Shown: positions 16,100-24,536 of the stretch, one piece after another
Position numbering within the stretch: the stretch's first letter is position 1
How the letters are laid out: each line of letters opens with the position of its first letter
Assembly (NCBI RefSeq): GCF_003096595.1
Contig: NZ_QEKO01000003.1
Location: 372,001 to 436,000, forward strand
Direction: 5' to 3'
Length of the DNA: 64,000 bases
From: Pusillimonas noertemannii
GTDB lineage: Bacteria; Pseudomonadota; Gammaproteobacteria; Burkholderiales; Burkholderiaceae_B
Translations under genes and position numbers: made by a program
Notes under the pieces: generated by a model
What the model saw: only the letters and a program-made list of their open reading frames with translations
Told to the model about the DNA's origin: nothing
Databases searched by the model: none

Positions 16100-17127
16100 C
16101 GAAATCAACTCTTTTATCTTCGCTGTCCATTTCGGACAAGCTGCCGGCGCCCCGTGTGCCCAATGCCAAGTGGACGAAGTACGAAATCATCTTCTGGCTG
16201 CTGCCTTTCGTCGCATTCTTCCTGTTCCAGGGCTACCTGGTGCTGGCCAGCCAGATCATGATTCTCGGCCTGTTCGCGCTTTCCCTGGATCTTATCCTTG
16301 GGTATGCGGGCATTGTTTCGTTGGGCCATGCGGCGTTCTTCGGCCTCGGAGCCTATACCGCCGGCCTGCTGTCGGTGCACGGCTGGGGCGAACCCATCAG
16401 CGGCATGCTGGCGGGCGCGATCGTGGCGGCCATATTCGGCTTTCTGACCAGCTTCCTGGTGGTGCGCGGGCATGACCTCACCCGTCTGATGGTCACCCTG
16501 GGCATCTGCCTCATGCTCTACGAAATCGCCAACAAGGCTGCCTTCATCACGGGCGGGGTCGATGGCCTGTGGGGCATCCAGATGTGGAAGCTGCTGGGCA
16601 TCTTCGAGTTCGATCTGCAAGGCAAGACCGGCTTCTTCTACAGTTTCGCAGTCTTGTTCATTGTGTTCGTGCTGGTTCGGCGCATTGCGCGATCAACCTT
16701 CGGGCTCAGCCTCATCGGCATCCGCGAAGGGGGCAAGCGCATGCCGGCAATCGGCGCCAACATCAACCGCCGTCTCATCGCCGTCTATACGCTGGGCGCG
16801 GGCCTTGCCGGCATTGCCGGGGCGCTTCTGGCCCAGACCACCCAGTTCGTGGGTCTCGATTCGCTCGGTTTCGTGCGTTCGGCCGACCTGCTCATCATCC
16901 TGGTGCTGGGCGGCACCGGCCGCCTTTACGGCGCGCTGATCGGCGCACTGGTGTTCATGATCGCGCAGGATCAAATCGCAAACGTGAACCCCGTGTACTG
17001 GCAATTCTGGATCGGCCTGTTCCTTATCATCATCGTCATGGTGGGGCGTGGCGGCATACTGGGCGCTTTCGACGCCTGGCGTGAACGGCGCCGCGCCCGT
17101 GCAGCAAACGCAGGAGGCCGGGCATGA
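16096..17127 (+). CDS. livM: ABC transporter permease, LivM family
   Basis: This is a 343-residue permease with a longer polar N-terminus (about 35 residues) before the first membrane helix. LivM features include LGYAGIVSLGHAAFFGLGAYTAGLL near residue 70 and the loop GANINRRLIAVYTLGAGLAGIAGALLA near 216-242. ATGA overlaps connect it to both neighbours. The C-terminus is arginine- and alanine-rich. Confidence 0.9.
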   Translation: MTKSTLLSSLSISDKLPAPRVPNAKWTKYEIIFWLLPFVAFFLFQGYLVLASQIMILGLFALSLDLILGYAGIVSLGHAAFFGLGAYTAGLLSVHGWGEPISGMLAGAIVAAIFGFLTSFLVVRGHDLTRLMVTLGICLMLYEIANKAAFITGGVDGLWGIQMWKLLGIFEFDLQGKTGFFYSFAVLFIVFVLVRRIARSTFGLSLIGIREGGKRMPAIGANINRRLIAVYTLGAGLAGIAGALLAQTTQFVGLDSLGFVRSADLLIILVLGGTGRLYGALIGALVFMIAQDQIANVNPVYWQFWIGLFLIIIVMVGRGGILGAFDAWRERRRARAANAGGRA

Positions 17128-17879
17128 ACACCACTCTCCGTACTGAGGGCATCTCCAAGCAGTGGGGCGCCTTCAAGGCAAACAGCGACATCTCGCTTAC
17201 CTTCGAACCGGGCGGCCGGCACGCGCTGATCGGCCCCAACGGCGCGGGCAAGACCACCTTCATCAACCTGCTTACGGGCGCGTTGCAGCCTACCTCGGGC
17301 AAGGTCTTCTTCGGCGATCAGGACATCACGTCGCGCTCGCAGCACGAGCGCGTCAAGATGGGCATGACACGCACCTTCCAGATCAATACCTTGTTCCTGG
17401 GGCTTACGGTGCTTGAATCGGTCGTGTTGGCCATCAGCGAACGCGACGGCCTGTACCGCAACTGGTTCCGCACCGTGGCCCAGCAAACAGAGGCCATCGA
17501 CGAAGCGCTGGCCTTGCTTGCCACCTTGCGTCTCGACCGCGATATCAACACCGTTACGCGCAACCTGCCCTATGGCAAGCAGCGCCTGGTCGAGATCGCC
17601 CTGGCGCTGGCCACCAAGCCCAAGGTGTTGTTGCTGGATGAACCCGCCGCCGGCATTCCGTCCACCGACAGCGCCGAACTCTTCGAGGTCATATCCCAGT
17701 TGCCGCGCGACGTCACGGTCGTGTTCATCGAGCACGACATGGGCCTGGTGTTCCGCTTTGCCGAGCGCATTACCGTGCTGGTGGGCGGCAAGGTCCTGAC
17801 CGAGGGCACGCCGGCCGAAATCTCGGCTGACCAACGTGTGAAAGAAGTCTATTTGGGCGAGGCAGCGCATGACGAATAA
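17124..17879 (+). CDS. livG: ABC transporter ATP-binding protein, LivG family
   Basis: This is a 251-residue ATPase with Walker A GPNGAGKTT (about 37-45) and Walker B VLLLDEPAAGIPS. The place of the signature motif is taken by LPYGKQRLVEIA, as is common in LivG. The family word MTRTFQINTLFLGLTVLESV is present. It ends 11 bases inside the next gene, so the two ATPases are translationally linked. Confidence 0.9.
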   Translation: MNTTLRTEGISKQWGAFKANSDISLTFEPGGRHALIGPNGAGKTTFINLLTGALQPTSGKVFFGDQDITSRSQHERVKMGMTRTFQINTLFLGLTVLESVVLAISERDGLYRNWFRTVAQQTEAIDEALALLATLRLDRDINTVTRNLPYGKQRLVEIALALATKPKVLLLDEPAAGIPSTDSAELFEVISQLPRDVTVVFIEHDMGLVFRFAERITVLVGGKVLTEGTPAEISADQRVKEVYLGEAAHDE

Positions 17880-18582
17880 AGGAAGCGATTTGCTCGTAAT
17901 GGAGCACGTAACGGCGGGCTATGGCGAAGCCGTGGTACTCGAAGACGTCTCGCTCACGATCAAGGAAGGCGAGAGCCTGGCCTTGCTCGGACGAAACGGC
18001 ATGGGCAAGACCACCTTGCTGCTTACCATGATGGGCCTGACCCAGCTGCACAAGGGCAAGCTCTTCTGGAAGGGCAGCGACATCACCGACGTCACCACCT
18101 ACAAGCGGGCCCAGGCCGGCCTGGGGTGGGTTCCCCAAGAGCGGCACATGTATCCGTCGCTTTCGGTCGAAGAACACCTGACAGTGGTGGCGCGCCCGGG
18201 CGAATGGACGGTCCCCAAGATATACCAGCTGTTTCCCCGCTTGCAAGAGCGGCGCAACAACATGGGCAACCAGCTGTCCGGCGGCGAACAGCAGATGCTG
18301 GCCATCGCACGCGCGCTCATGGTCAATCCGCGCCTGCTGCTGCTTGACGAACCCATGGAAGGGCTTGCCCCCATCATCGTCCAGGAACTGCTGGGCGTCG
18401 TAGGGCGCCTCGTCAAGGAAAGCGGCTTGTCGGTGATTATCGTCGAGCAGCATGCGCGCATGGCGCTCGAGCTTACCGAGCGGGTGATCGTCCTTGATCG
18501 CGGCCGCATCGTGCACGATTCCGACAGCCAGGAACTTCTCGACGACGACGCCAAGCTCCAGCGTCTTGTGGCGGTGGCGTAA
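17869..18582 (+). CDS. livF: ABC transporter ATP-binding protein, LivF family
   Basis: This is a 237-residue ATPase with Walker A GRNGMGKTT, signature LSGGEQQ, Walker B LLLLDEPMEGLAP and the LivF word VPQERHMYPSLSVEEHL. It is the last gene of the van-linked importer. Its stop is followed within 20 bases by a strong terminator, which marks the end of the proposed vanAB-transporter transcript. Confidence 0.9.
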   Translation: MTNKGSDLLVMEHVTAGYGEAVVLEDVSLTIKEGESLALLGRNGMGKTTLLLTMMGLTQLHKGKLFWKGSDITDVTTYKRAQAGLGWVPQERHMYPSLSVEEHLTVVARPGEWTVPKIYQLFPRLQERRNNMGNQLSGGEQQMLAIARALMVNPRLLLLDEPMEGLAPIIVQELLGVVGRLVKESGLSVIIVEQHARMALELTERVIVLDRGRIVHDSDSQELLDDDAKLQRLVAVA

Positions 18583-18600
18583 AGCAGCCTGCCCACATGC

Positions 18601-18635
18601 AAAGGCCCTGCCTGGTTTCGGCAGGGCCTTTTTTT
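18601..18635 (+). terminator. Rho-independent terminator of the van-linked importer operon
   Basis: A perfect 12-bp stem, AAAGGCCCTGCC (18601-18612) with GGCAGGGCCTTT (18620-18631), closes a seven-base loop and runs into a T-tract to 18635. On the opposite strand the stem is preceded by A's, so it could also end transcription of the converging GGDEF/EAL gene. Confidence 0.92.
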
Positions 18636-18730
18636 GCGGCCTGGCGCCTGTCGACACTAAAAAGACAGTCGCATAAGCAGGCAAATCGCTGACCGTAAAG
18701 ACTCTGGGGCAATACCGGCTTTTGCCCGCC

Positions 18731-21643
18731 TCAACAGCGGTTTTCTTCCAGCCAGGCGTCCGCATCGGCAGCCGCGATGGGCCGGGAAATGAGGTAGCCC
18801 TGGGCGAAGTCGCAGCCCAGCTGCAAAAGCCGCATGAGGCTGCGTTGGTCTTCGACCCCTTCGGCGGTAACGCTGACCTTGAGGTTGTGCGCCAGGCCGA
18901 TGATCGAATCGACGATGGTCTGGCTTTCTTTGTCGTTGTCCATTTCGCGGATGAAGGACTGGTCGATCTTCAGGTTGTCGACCGGCAGCTTGTGCAGGTA
19001 CGAGAGCGACGAGTGGCCGGTGCCGAAATCGTCGATGGCGATGCGCACGCCTATGGCGCGGATGCGGTGAAGCACGCTGAGGGAACGCGTGGCGTCGACC
19101 ATGATGGCGCTTTCGGTGATCTCGACCTCAAGATAGTGGGCGGGCACGTTGTGGCGGGCCAGCAGCTTCTGGATCTGAGTAGGGAACTCGGGGTTGAGGA
19201 GATTGCGCGCCGATACATTCACGCTGATGCTTGCATGATGACCCTTGCTGTGCCACTGGCTGCATTGTTCCAGGGCCCTGTCGAGCACCCACAAGGTAAG
19301 CGGATGGATCAGGTCGCTGTATTCGGCAACCGGCATGAAGTGCCCCGGCGGAACCAGGCCCTTGCTGGGGTGTTTCCAGCGCAGCAATGCTTCGAATCCA
19401 ACCGTGCGCCGGCGGCGCAGGCTGATCTGCGGCTGGAAGTGCAGGAACAGCTCGTCGGAATCGAGGGCATGGCGCAGATCGGACAAAAGCAGCAGGCGAT
19501 TGGGTGTGCGTTCATGCTGCGACGCGTCGAAGAAAGCGAAGCCGGTGCCTTCGCGCTCGGCGCGATGCATGGCGCTGTCGGCATTGCGCATGAGGACGTC
19601 GGGTTCAAGGCCGGAAACCGGATACTCGGCAATGCCGATGCTGGCGCTGATCTGCATCTCGGTGCCGTCGAGTTCGGCCGGACGGCGGATTTCGTTGAGT
19701 ATTTCCTGGACCAGGTCGCGTATGGGCATGGTCAGGTCTGGTTGCCGGAACAGCAGGGCGAACTCGTCGCCGCTGGAGCGGCCGACGTCGCCCTTGTCGC
19801 CGATGAGATTGCGCAGGCGCTGGGCCACGGTGCGCAATAAATTGTCGCCGATGTGATGGCCGAAGGTGCTGTTTATTTCCTTGAACCCGTGCAGGGTCAG
19901 GTTCATGACATAGAAGCGCTGGTTGCTTGCCGCCGCCGCGCTGAGCGCGTTGTCGATGCGCGCGGTGAACACCTCGCGCTTGTACAGGCCGGTGAGTACG
20001 TCATGCCTGGATTGGTAGCGAAGCGCTTCGTGGTGGCGATTGTGCTCGATGGCCATTGAAGCGACCTCGGTAGCCATCTTGCTGAACTGCAGGTCTTCCA
20101 TGCCCGGGGGGCCGGGTTTGTGAAAATACACGGCCAGCGAGCCGACCACCTTGCCGTCGGCCGCAAGGATGGGATGCGACCAGCAGGCGCGCAGTTCATT
20201 GACAAGAGCCAGGTCGCGCAGCGATTCCCAGGCGGGGTCGGTGGCGATGTCGGGGGTGACGACCACACGGTTCTGCGCCATGGCGCTGCCGCAGGTGCCG
20301 GTTTCGTCATCGCAGCACAGCTGTGCGAGCGCCTGTGCGTAGCTGTCCGGCAAAGAGGGGGCTATGCACGACTGGATGTGCTCGCCATCGGGCGCCAGCA
20401 ACAGGATGGAGACGATGCCGCCCTCGATCTGCGCCTGGGTGACCTGGGTAAGGGCGCGCAAAGTGTCGTCGAGCGGCTGGTTCTGCGCGATCATCTGCAG
20501 GATCTTGTTCTGGCCCAGCTGGCGCTGCAGCGACTGCGCCCATTGGGCTTCCTGGCGGCCCAGCGCCTTGGCCATGTGGTCGAGCTGGCTGGCGATCTCG
20601 ATGAACTCTTGTCCGGACACCATGCTGGTTACCCGGGTGTCGTACTTGCCCTGGCTCAAGCGCTTTGCCGCCGCGGCCAGATAGCGCACATTGCGGCCCA
20701 CGATGGCCTGTATGCCCACCCAGCCCAGGATCAGGGTCAGCAGCCCCAGCAGCAACGCCAGTGCACCGCTTATCCAGAAAGTGCGGTACATCTTCGCCAT
20801 GGCCGTTGCAGTGGGGTGCTGATAAATGACCGTAAAGGCGCCGGGGTCTTCTTCGGTTCCGGTGCGGGCGTGGCTGACGAGCCACTCGCTTCCGTCGCTG
20901 CGCTTCAGAATGCCGGAGCCCTGATAGTTGCGGGACAGCAGTTCTTGCAGCGGGACGTCGGCCAGGGTCTGGCCGATTTCAATGTCTGCCCGGGGCGGCA
21001 TGCTGTTAAGGACCACGCCGTTTCGATCAAGAATGGTGATGATGGATTCGTCGGAGTGCTGGGCGGCATGGCGGGCGCGGACCATCGAAGTAATGTCCAG
21101 CGAGGCATACAGCACCACCCATGGCAGACCGTCGGGTGTGCGCAGGGCGGTCGCGACCAGAATCACGGGCTGGCCCGAGATTCTGCCCACGTGATAGTCG
21201 CTGACGATCAGTCCTGTTTCGTAGAGCGCGCGCTGAAAGTACTCGCGGTCGGAAAAATTGACGGTACGTAAAGCCTCGGGGTCTTGCAGGCCCGAACACA
21301 GGCTTTCTCCGGTTACCGACATCAGGCCGATGTCATGGTAGTCGGTCTGCTCTTTGAGCAGATTGCGCATGTATTTATGGCACAGGGGCCAGTTTTTCTC
21401 GGCGATCAGGGGCATGTTGGCAATTGCCGAGAACATATTGCGGGTACTGCTGAACAGCCAGCTTTCATCATGCGCCGCCAATTGCACGAAACGTTCTGTG
21501 TTTTCGGTGCTGTATTCAGTAAGATAGCCGCGCTGTTCGTAGACGTAGAACACCAACCCCGCAAGCGAAGGTAGGACAGCAACGCATATTACGAGGAACA
21601 TGCGTACGTAAATGCTTTTTAACGCGTCCTTGCGCCACAACAT
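18731..21643 (-). CDS. Membrane-bound GGDEF-EAL protein with periplasmic sensor, HAMP and GAF domains
   Basis: This is a cyclic-di-GMP turnover protein of about 970 residues. In order it has a membrane helix, a large periplasmic Cache-like sensor region, a second helix near residues 290-310, a HAMP segment, a GAF domain, GGDEF and EAL. All EAL catalytic words are visible: EALLRW, NVSARNLL, EVEITES, IDDFGTG, KIDQSFI, AEGVED. The GGDEF site reads SGDEF, and the inhibitory RxxD site is DxxD, so the cyclase may be weak or lack product inhibition. The ATG at 21643 has AGGAG nine bases upstream; the longer frame from 21691 does not. Net phosphodiesterase activity is my inference. Confidence 0.88.
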   Translation of the reverse strand: MLWRKDALKSIYVRMFLVICVAVLPSLAGLVFYVYEQRGYLTEYSTENTERFVQLAAHDESWLFSSTRNMFSAIANMPLIAEKNWPLCHKYMRNLLKEQTDYHDIGLMSVTGESLCSGLQDPEALRTVNFSDREYFQRALYETGLIVSDYHVGRISGQPVILVATALRTPDGLPWVVLYASLDITSMVRARHAAQHSDESIITILDRNGVVLNSMPPRADIEIGQTLADVPLQELLSRNYQGSGILKRSDGSEWLVSHARTGTEEDPGAFTVIYQHPTATAMAKMYRTFWISGALALLLGLLTLILGWVGIQAIVGRNVRYLAAAAKRLSQGKYDTRVTSMVSGQEFIEIASQLDHMAKALGRQEAQWAQSLQRQLGQNKILQMIAQNQPLDDTLRALTQVTQAQIEGGIVSILLLAPDGEHIQSCIAPSLPDSYAQALAQLCCDDETGTCGSAMAQNRVVVTPDIATDPAWESLRDLALVNELRACWSHPILAADGKVVGSLAVYFHKPGPPGMEDLQFSKMATEVASMAIEHNRHHEALRYQSRHDVLTGLYKREVFTARIDNALSAAAASNQRFYVMNLTLHGFKEINSTFGHHIGDNLLRTVAQRLRNLIGDKGDVGRSSGDEFALLFRQPDLTMPIRDLVQEILNEIRRPAELDGTEMQISASIGIAEYPVSGLEPDVLMRNADSAMHRAEREGTGFAFFDASQHERTPNRLLLLSDLRHALDSDELFLHFQPQISLRRRRTVGFEALLRWKHPSKGLVPPGHFMPVAEYSDLIHPLTLWVLDRALEQCSQWHSKGHHASISVNVSARNLLNPEFPTQIQKLLARHNVPAHYLEVEITESAIMVDATRSLSVLHRIRAIGVRIAIDDFGTGHSSLSYLHKLPVDNLKIDQSFIREMDNDKESQTIVDSIIGLAHNLKVSVTAEGVEDQRSLMRLLQLGCDFAQGYLISRPIAAADADAWLEENRC

Positions 21644-21945
21644 CGCCCGGATTCTCCTGTAGGCCGAGTCTGCGCTCGGTAGCCGTAGCATAATTGTAAA
21701 TATTATTACGTTTTGTTTGCTCGGTTCAGGCTGCTAGTTTACGGGTTTTTTGGCGTTTGTCTTGAGCATTTCGAATACCTGCATGCAAGCTTTGGATAAA
21801 AAAGGAAAATACTACTTCATCAACGGCTTTTCCATGGGTTTATCCACAATATCTGTGGACAAGCTGTTGTAGCGGCGCCGAGAAAGCGAAGATATCATCT
21901 TTGCCTTGGCGCCGTTTCGGCCCAACTGCAGTCAAAGGCGGAACC
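21644..21945. other. 302-base divergent intergenic region with two DnaA-box-like sequences
   Basis: No gene is seen. The region is AT-rich and separates the GGDEF/EAL gene (leftward) from the MscS gene (rightward), so it should hold both promoters. TTATCCACA at 21840-21848 is a perfect DnaA-box consensus. TGTGGACAA at 21854-21862 is a one-mismatch copy in the opposite orientation five bases away. Together they also form an imperfect hairpin. With only two boxes and no dnaA or dnaN nearby, it is not an origin. Confidence 0.5.
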
Positions 21946-22773
21946 ATGAATGAATCAATGAGCGTGTGGGCCCTGTGGCTGCCACACATTGAAGCAGTCG
22001 TCATACGGCTGACCGTTGCAATAATCATCCTGCTCATAGGCTGGGGGGTATCGGTGCTGGCCGGCCGGGCGGTGCGCAAGCTGGCCGCGCGCTCCAGCCG
22101 GGTCGATCCCACCATCGTGCCCATGGCGCATACCGTTACCGTATGGGCCATACGCATCATCGTGCTCATTGCGGTGCTTGCCAAACTGGGCGTACAGACA
22201 GCCAGCATCATTGCAATGCTGGGTGCGGCCGGCCTGGCCGTGGGCTTGGCGCTGCAAGGAACCCTGCAAAATATTGCGGCGGGCATCATGCTGCTTGCCC
22301 TGCGCCCTTTGCGAGCCGGCGAATCGGTATCGGTGGTCGGCAAGGCCGACGGCACGGTTGAAGAGGTGGGCCTGTTCCTTAGCCGCTTCCGCCAGGCCGA
22401 CGGCACGCAAATCACCCTGCCCAACAGCCTGGTCTGGGGCAACCCCATCGTCAACCTCAGCCGCAACGGGTCGCGGCGCATCGACGTCCAGGTAGGCATT
22501 CTTTATGGCCAGGACATCGTCCAGGCCCTGCAGGCCGCCCGTTCTTTGATAGAAAGCCATCCCCTGGTGCTCGATTCGCCGGCTCCCGCCGTCTTCACGG
22601 GCGAGAGCCGGGTAAGTACCGTCGTGATCGTCGTCCAGGCCTGGGCGCGGGCCGGCGACTACGGCGCTTTGCTCAATGACATCCGGCGCGATCTGCCCAG
22701 CCGGCTGCAGGAAGCCGGCTTCAAGATGCCGGACCATGCCTATGGGCCGGCGGCCGGGGCCCAGGGCGCATAG
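21946..22773 (+). CDS. mscS: Small-conductance mechanosensitive channel, MscS family
   Basis: This 275-residue inner-membrane channel opens on hypo-osmotic shock. It is about the size of E. coli MscS. Three N-terminal hydrophobic segments end in the pore helix GAAGLAVGLALQGTLQNIAAG (near residues 92-112). The beta domain (RAGESVSVVGKADGTVEEV, TQITLPNSLVWGNPIVN) and the C-terminal alpha/beta part follow. The ATG at 21946 is the first plausible start, and the C-terminus is Gly/Ala-rich. Confidence 0.9.
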   Translation: MNESMSVWALWLPHIEAVVIRLTVAIIILLIGWGVSVLAGRAVRKLAARSSRVDPTIVPMAHTVTVWAIRIIVLIAVLAKLGVQTASIIAMLGAAGLAVGLALQGTLQNIAAGIMLLALRPLRAGESVSVVGKADGTVEEVGLFLSRFRQADGTQITLPNSLVWGNPIVNLSRNGSRRIDVQVGILYGQDIVQALQAARSLIESHPLVLDSPAPAVFTGESRVSTVVIVVQAWARAGDYGALLNDIRRDLPSRLQEAGFKMPDHAYGPAAGAQGA

Positions 22774-22805
22774 CGGCAACGCCGCCGCGAGGTTGGGGTG
22801 GGTGG

Positions 22806-23609
22806 TCAGCCTCGGCGGTTCGCGGCGCGTATCATCGCCGTGCATACGCCCCGCATCATGTCGACTTCGTCTTGTGACAGCTGATTGCGCGTAAACAGGT
22901 GCCGCATGCGGGGCATGAGCTTCTTGGGATGCGCAGGGTCGAGAAATTCGATCGAAACCAGGGCTTCCTGCCAGTGGGCCATGAGCGCCTGGACTTTTTC
23001 GTTGGGGGCGGGCAGGCTGCCGGCCGTGGCGGCCTGCTTGTCGGTGCGCGGGACAAGCGGTTCGCCCAGGCCGCTGACAAGGGCATAGCGCAGTTCCCAG
23101 GCCGCCAGCTGCAGGGCCTGAGCGACATTCAGCGAGCTGTACTGGGGGTTGGCGGGAATATGGCAGATGCGCTGGCACAGGGCAATGTCGTGGTTGGTCA
23201 GGCCCGAGCGCTCGGTGCCCAGCACGACGGCGATGCGGCCATCGACATGTTCGGCCAGATGTGCCCTGCCGGCGTCGGCCGCCTGGCGTATGTCGCATAC
23301 TAGCGGGCCCAGGTCGCGCGGCCGTGCCGTCAGGGCAAAGGCAAGCGTGGTGCCGGCCAGGGCCTCGCTTAGCGTAGGATGAACCCGGGCGCCGGCCAGC
23401 ACGTCGGTGGCGCCGCTGGCCAGCGCCTGCGCCTCGGGCTGGTTGATTATGTCTTCATGGCGGGGCGCCACCAGGCTCAGTTTCTGGAAGCCCATGGTCT
23501 TGATGGCTCGAGCCGCCGCGCCGACATTGCCGGGGTGGCTGGGCTGTACCATGATGAATTCAATGCGCTCGAAGGGCGGGGCGCCGTCGCCGACTGGGAA
23601 TAGGCTCAT
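22806..23609 (-). CDS. trmJ: tRNA (cytidine/uridine-32-2'-O)-methyltransferase
   Basis: This 267-residue SPOUT-class enzyme methylates the ribose at position 32 of tRNA with S-adenosylmethionine. Visible are the N-terminal MVQPSHPGNVGAAARAIKTMG (20-40), the knot motif VLGTERSGLTNHDI (129-142) and NPQYSSLNVAQALQL (154-168), and a C-terminal helical extension typical of TrmJ. It is divergent from suhB, a pairing also known next to trmJ in other proteobacteria. Confidence 0.92.
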   Translation of the reverse strand: MSLFPVGDGAPPFERIEFIMVQPSHPGNVGAAARAIKTMGFQKLSLVAPRHEDIINQPEAQALASGATDVLAGARVHPTLSEALAGTTLAFALTARPRDLGPLVCDIRQAADAGRAHLAEHVDGRIAVVLGTERSGLTNHDIALCQRICHIPANPQYSSLNVAQALQLAAWELRYALVSGLGEPLVPRTDKQAATAGSLPAPNEKVQALMAHWQEALVSIEFLDPAHPKKLMPRMRHLFTRNQLSQDEVDMMRGVCTAMIRAANRRG

Positions 23610-23667
23610 TTAGAACAATCTGCCTGTGTCATTTAAAATAGGCGGTTTAAAGGTAATACGGACACAT

Positions 23668-24459
23668 ATGCACCCGATGCTCAACACCGCCATCAAGGCG
23701 GCACGCCGCGCCGGCACAATCATCAACCGGGCCAGCCTCGATCTCGAGCGCTTGCAGGTGGCGCGCAAGGGACCCAAGGATTATGTCACGGAAGTCGACC
23801 GCGCCGTAGAAGACGCCATCATCGAAGTCCTGCGCACGGCCTATCCCGACCATGCATTCCTGGGCGAAGAGTCGGGTGCCCATCCTGCCGCGGGCGCCAA
23901 GCCCGATGCAACGCCCGAATTCCAATGGATCATCGACCCGCTGGACGGCACCACAAACTTCATTCATGGTTTTCCGGTGTATGCGGTATCAATCGCCCTG
24001 GCCCATAGGGGCCAGGTCACGCAGGCCGTCATCTTCGACCCCAATCGCAACGAACTGTTTACGGCCAGCCGGGGCGGCGGGGCCTTCCTGAACGATCGCC
24101 GCATACGCGTTTCGGGCCAGAGCCGCTATCACGATGCCCTGATCGGCGCCCACGTGCCCAGGTCCGCCAGCGACCTCACCGTCGCAGGGCGCTTTTCCCA
24201 GCTGCTGGCCGAGTGTGCCAGCGCGCGGCGCATGGGCGCAACGGTGCTTGACCTTGCCTATGTGGCCAGCGGGCGCCTCGATGGTTTCTGCGGCGCCAAT
24301 CTCAAGCGCTGGGACATGGCCGCCGGCAGCCTGCTGGTGCTCGAGGCGGGCGGCCTCATCGCCGACTTCGAAGGCGAACAGGGCTGGATGCAGTCGGGCA
24401 GCGTGCTGGCTGCAAGCCCCAAGGTCTTTACGCAGATGCTCGCCCACCTGCAAGGCTGA
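23668..24459 (+). CDS. suhB: Inositol-1-monophosphatase family protein
   Basis: This is a 263-residue magnesium-dependent phosphatase of the SuhB family. The metal ligands are visible in GEESG (E67/E68), IIDPLDGTTNF (D90, D93) and LKRWDMAAGSLLVLEAGG near residue 215. SuhB in enteric bacteria also acts in ribosomal RNA antitermination complexes. The ATG at 23668 is chosen; the open frame upstream has no better start. Confidence 0.92.
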   Translation: MHPMLNTAIKAARRAGTIINRASLDLERLQVARKGPKDYVTEVDRAVEDAIIEVLRTAYPDHAFLGEESGAHPAAGAKPDATPEFQWIIDPLDGTTNFIHGFPVYAVSIALAHRGQVTQAVIFDPNRNELFTASRGGGAFLNDRRIRVSGQSRYHDALIGAHVPRSASDLTVAGRFSQLLAECASARRMGATVLDLAYVASGRLDGFCGANLKRWDMAAGSLLVLEAGGLIADFEGEQGWMQSGSVLAASPKVFTQMLAHLQG

Positions 24460-24536
24460 CGCACTCGCCAACGCACTGTTACGTGCGCGCAATCAAATGC
24501 CTCTATGATGCTCATACCGCATAAAGGAGTCTGTTG

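Noticed and set aside
21644-21945. Replication origin suggested by DnaA boxes
   Set aside because: There are only two boxes, no AT-rich 13-mer series, and no dnaA, dnaN, parA or gidA nearby.
24460-24536. Manganese (yybP-ykoY) riboswitch before the TerC-type gene
   Set aside because: The gap is only 77 bases and lacks the conserved GGGGAGUA-type loops.
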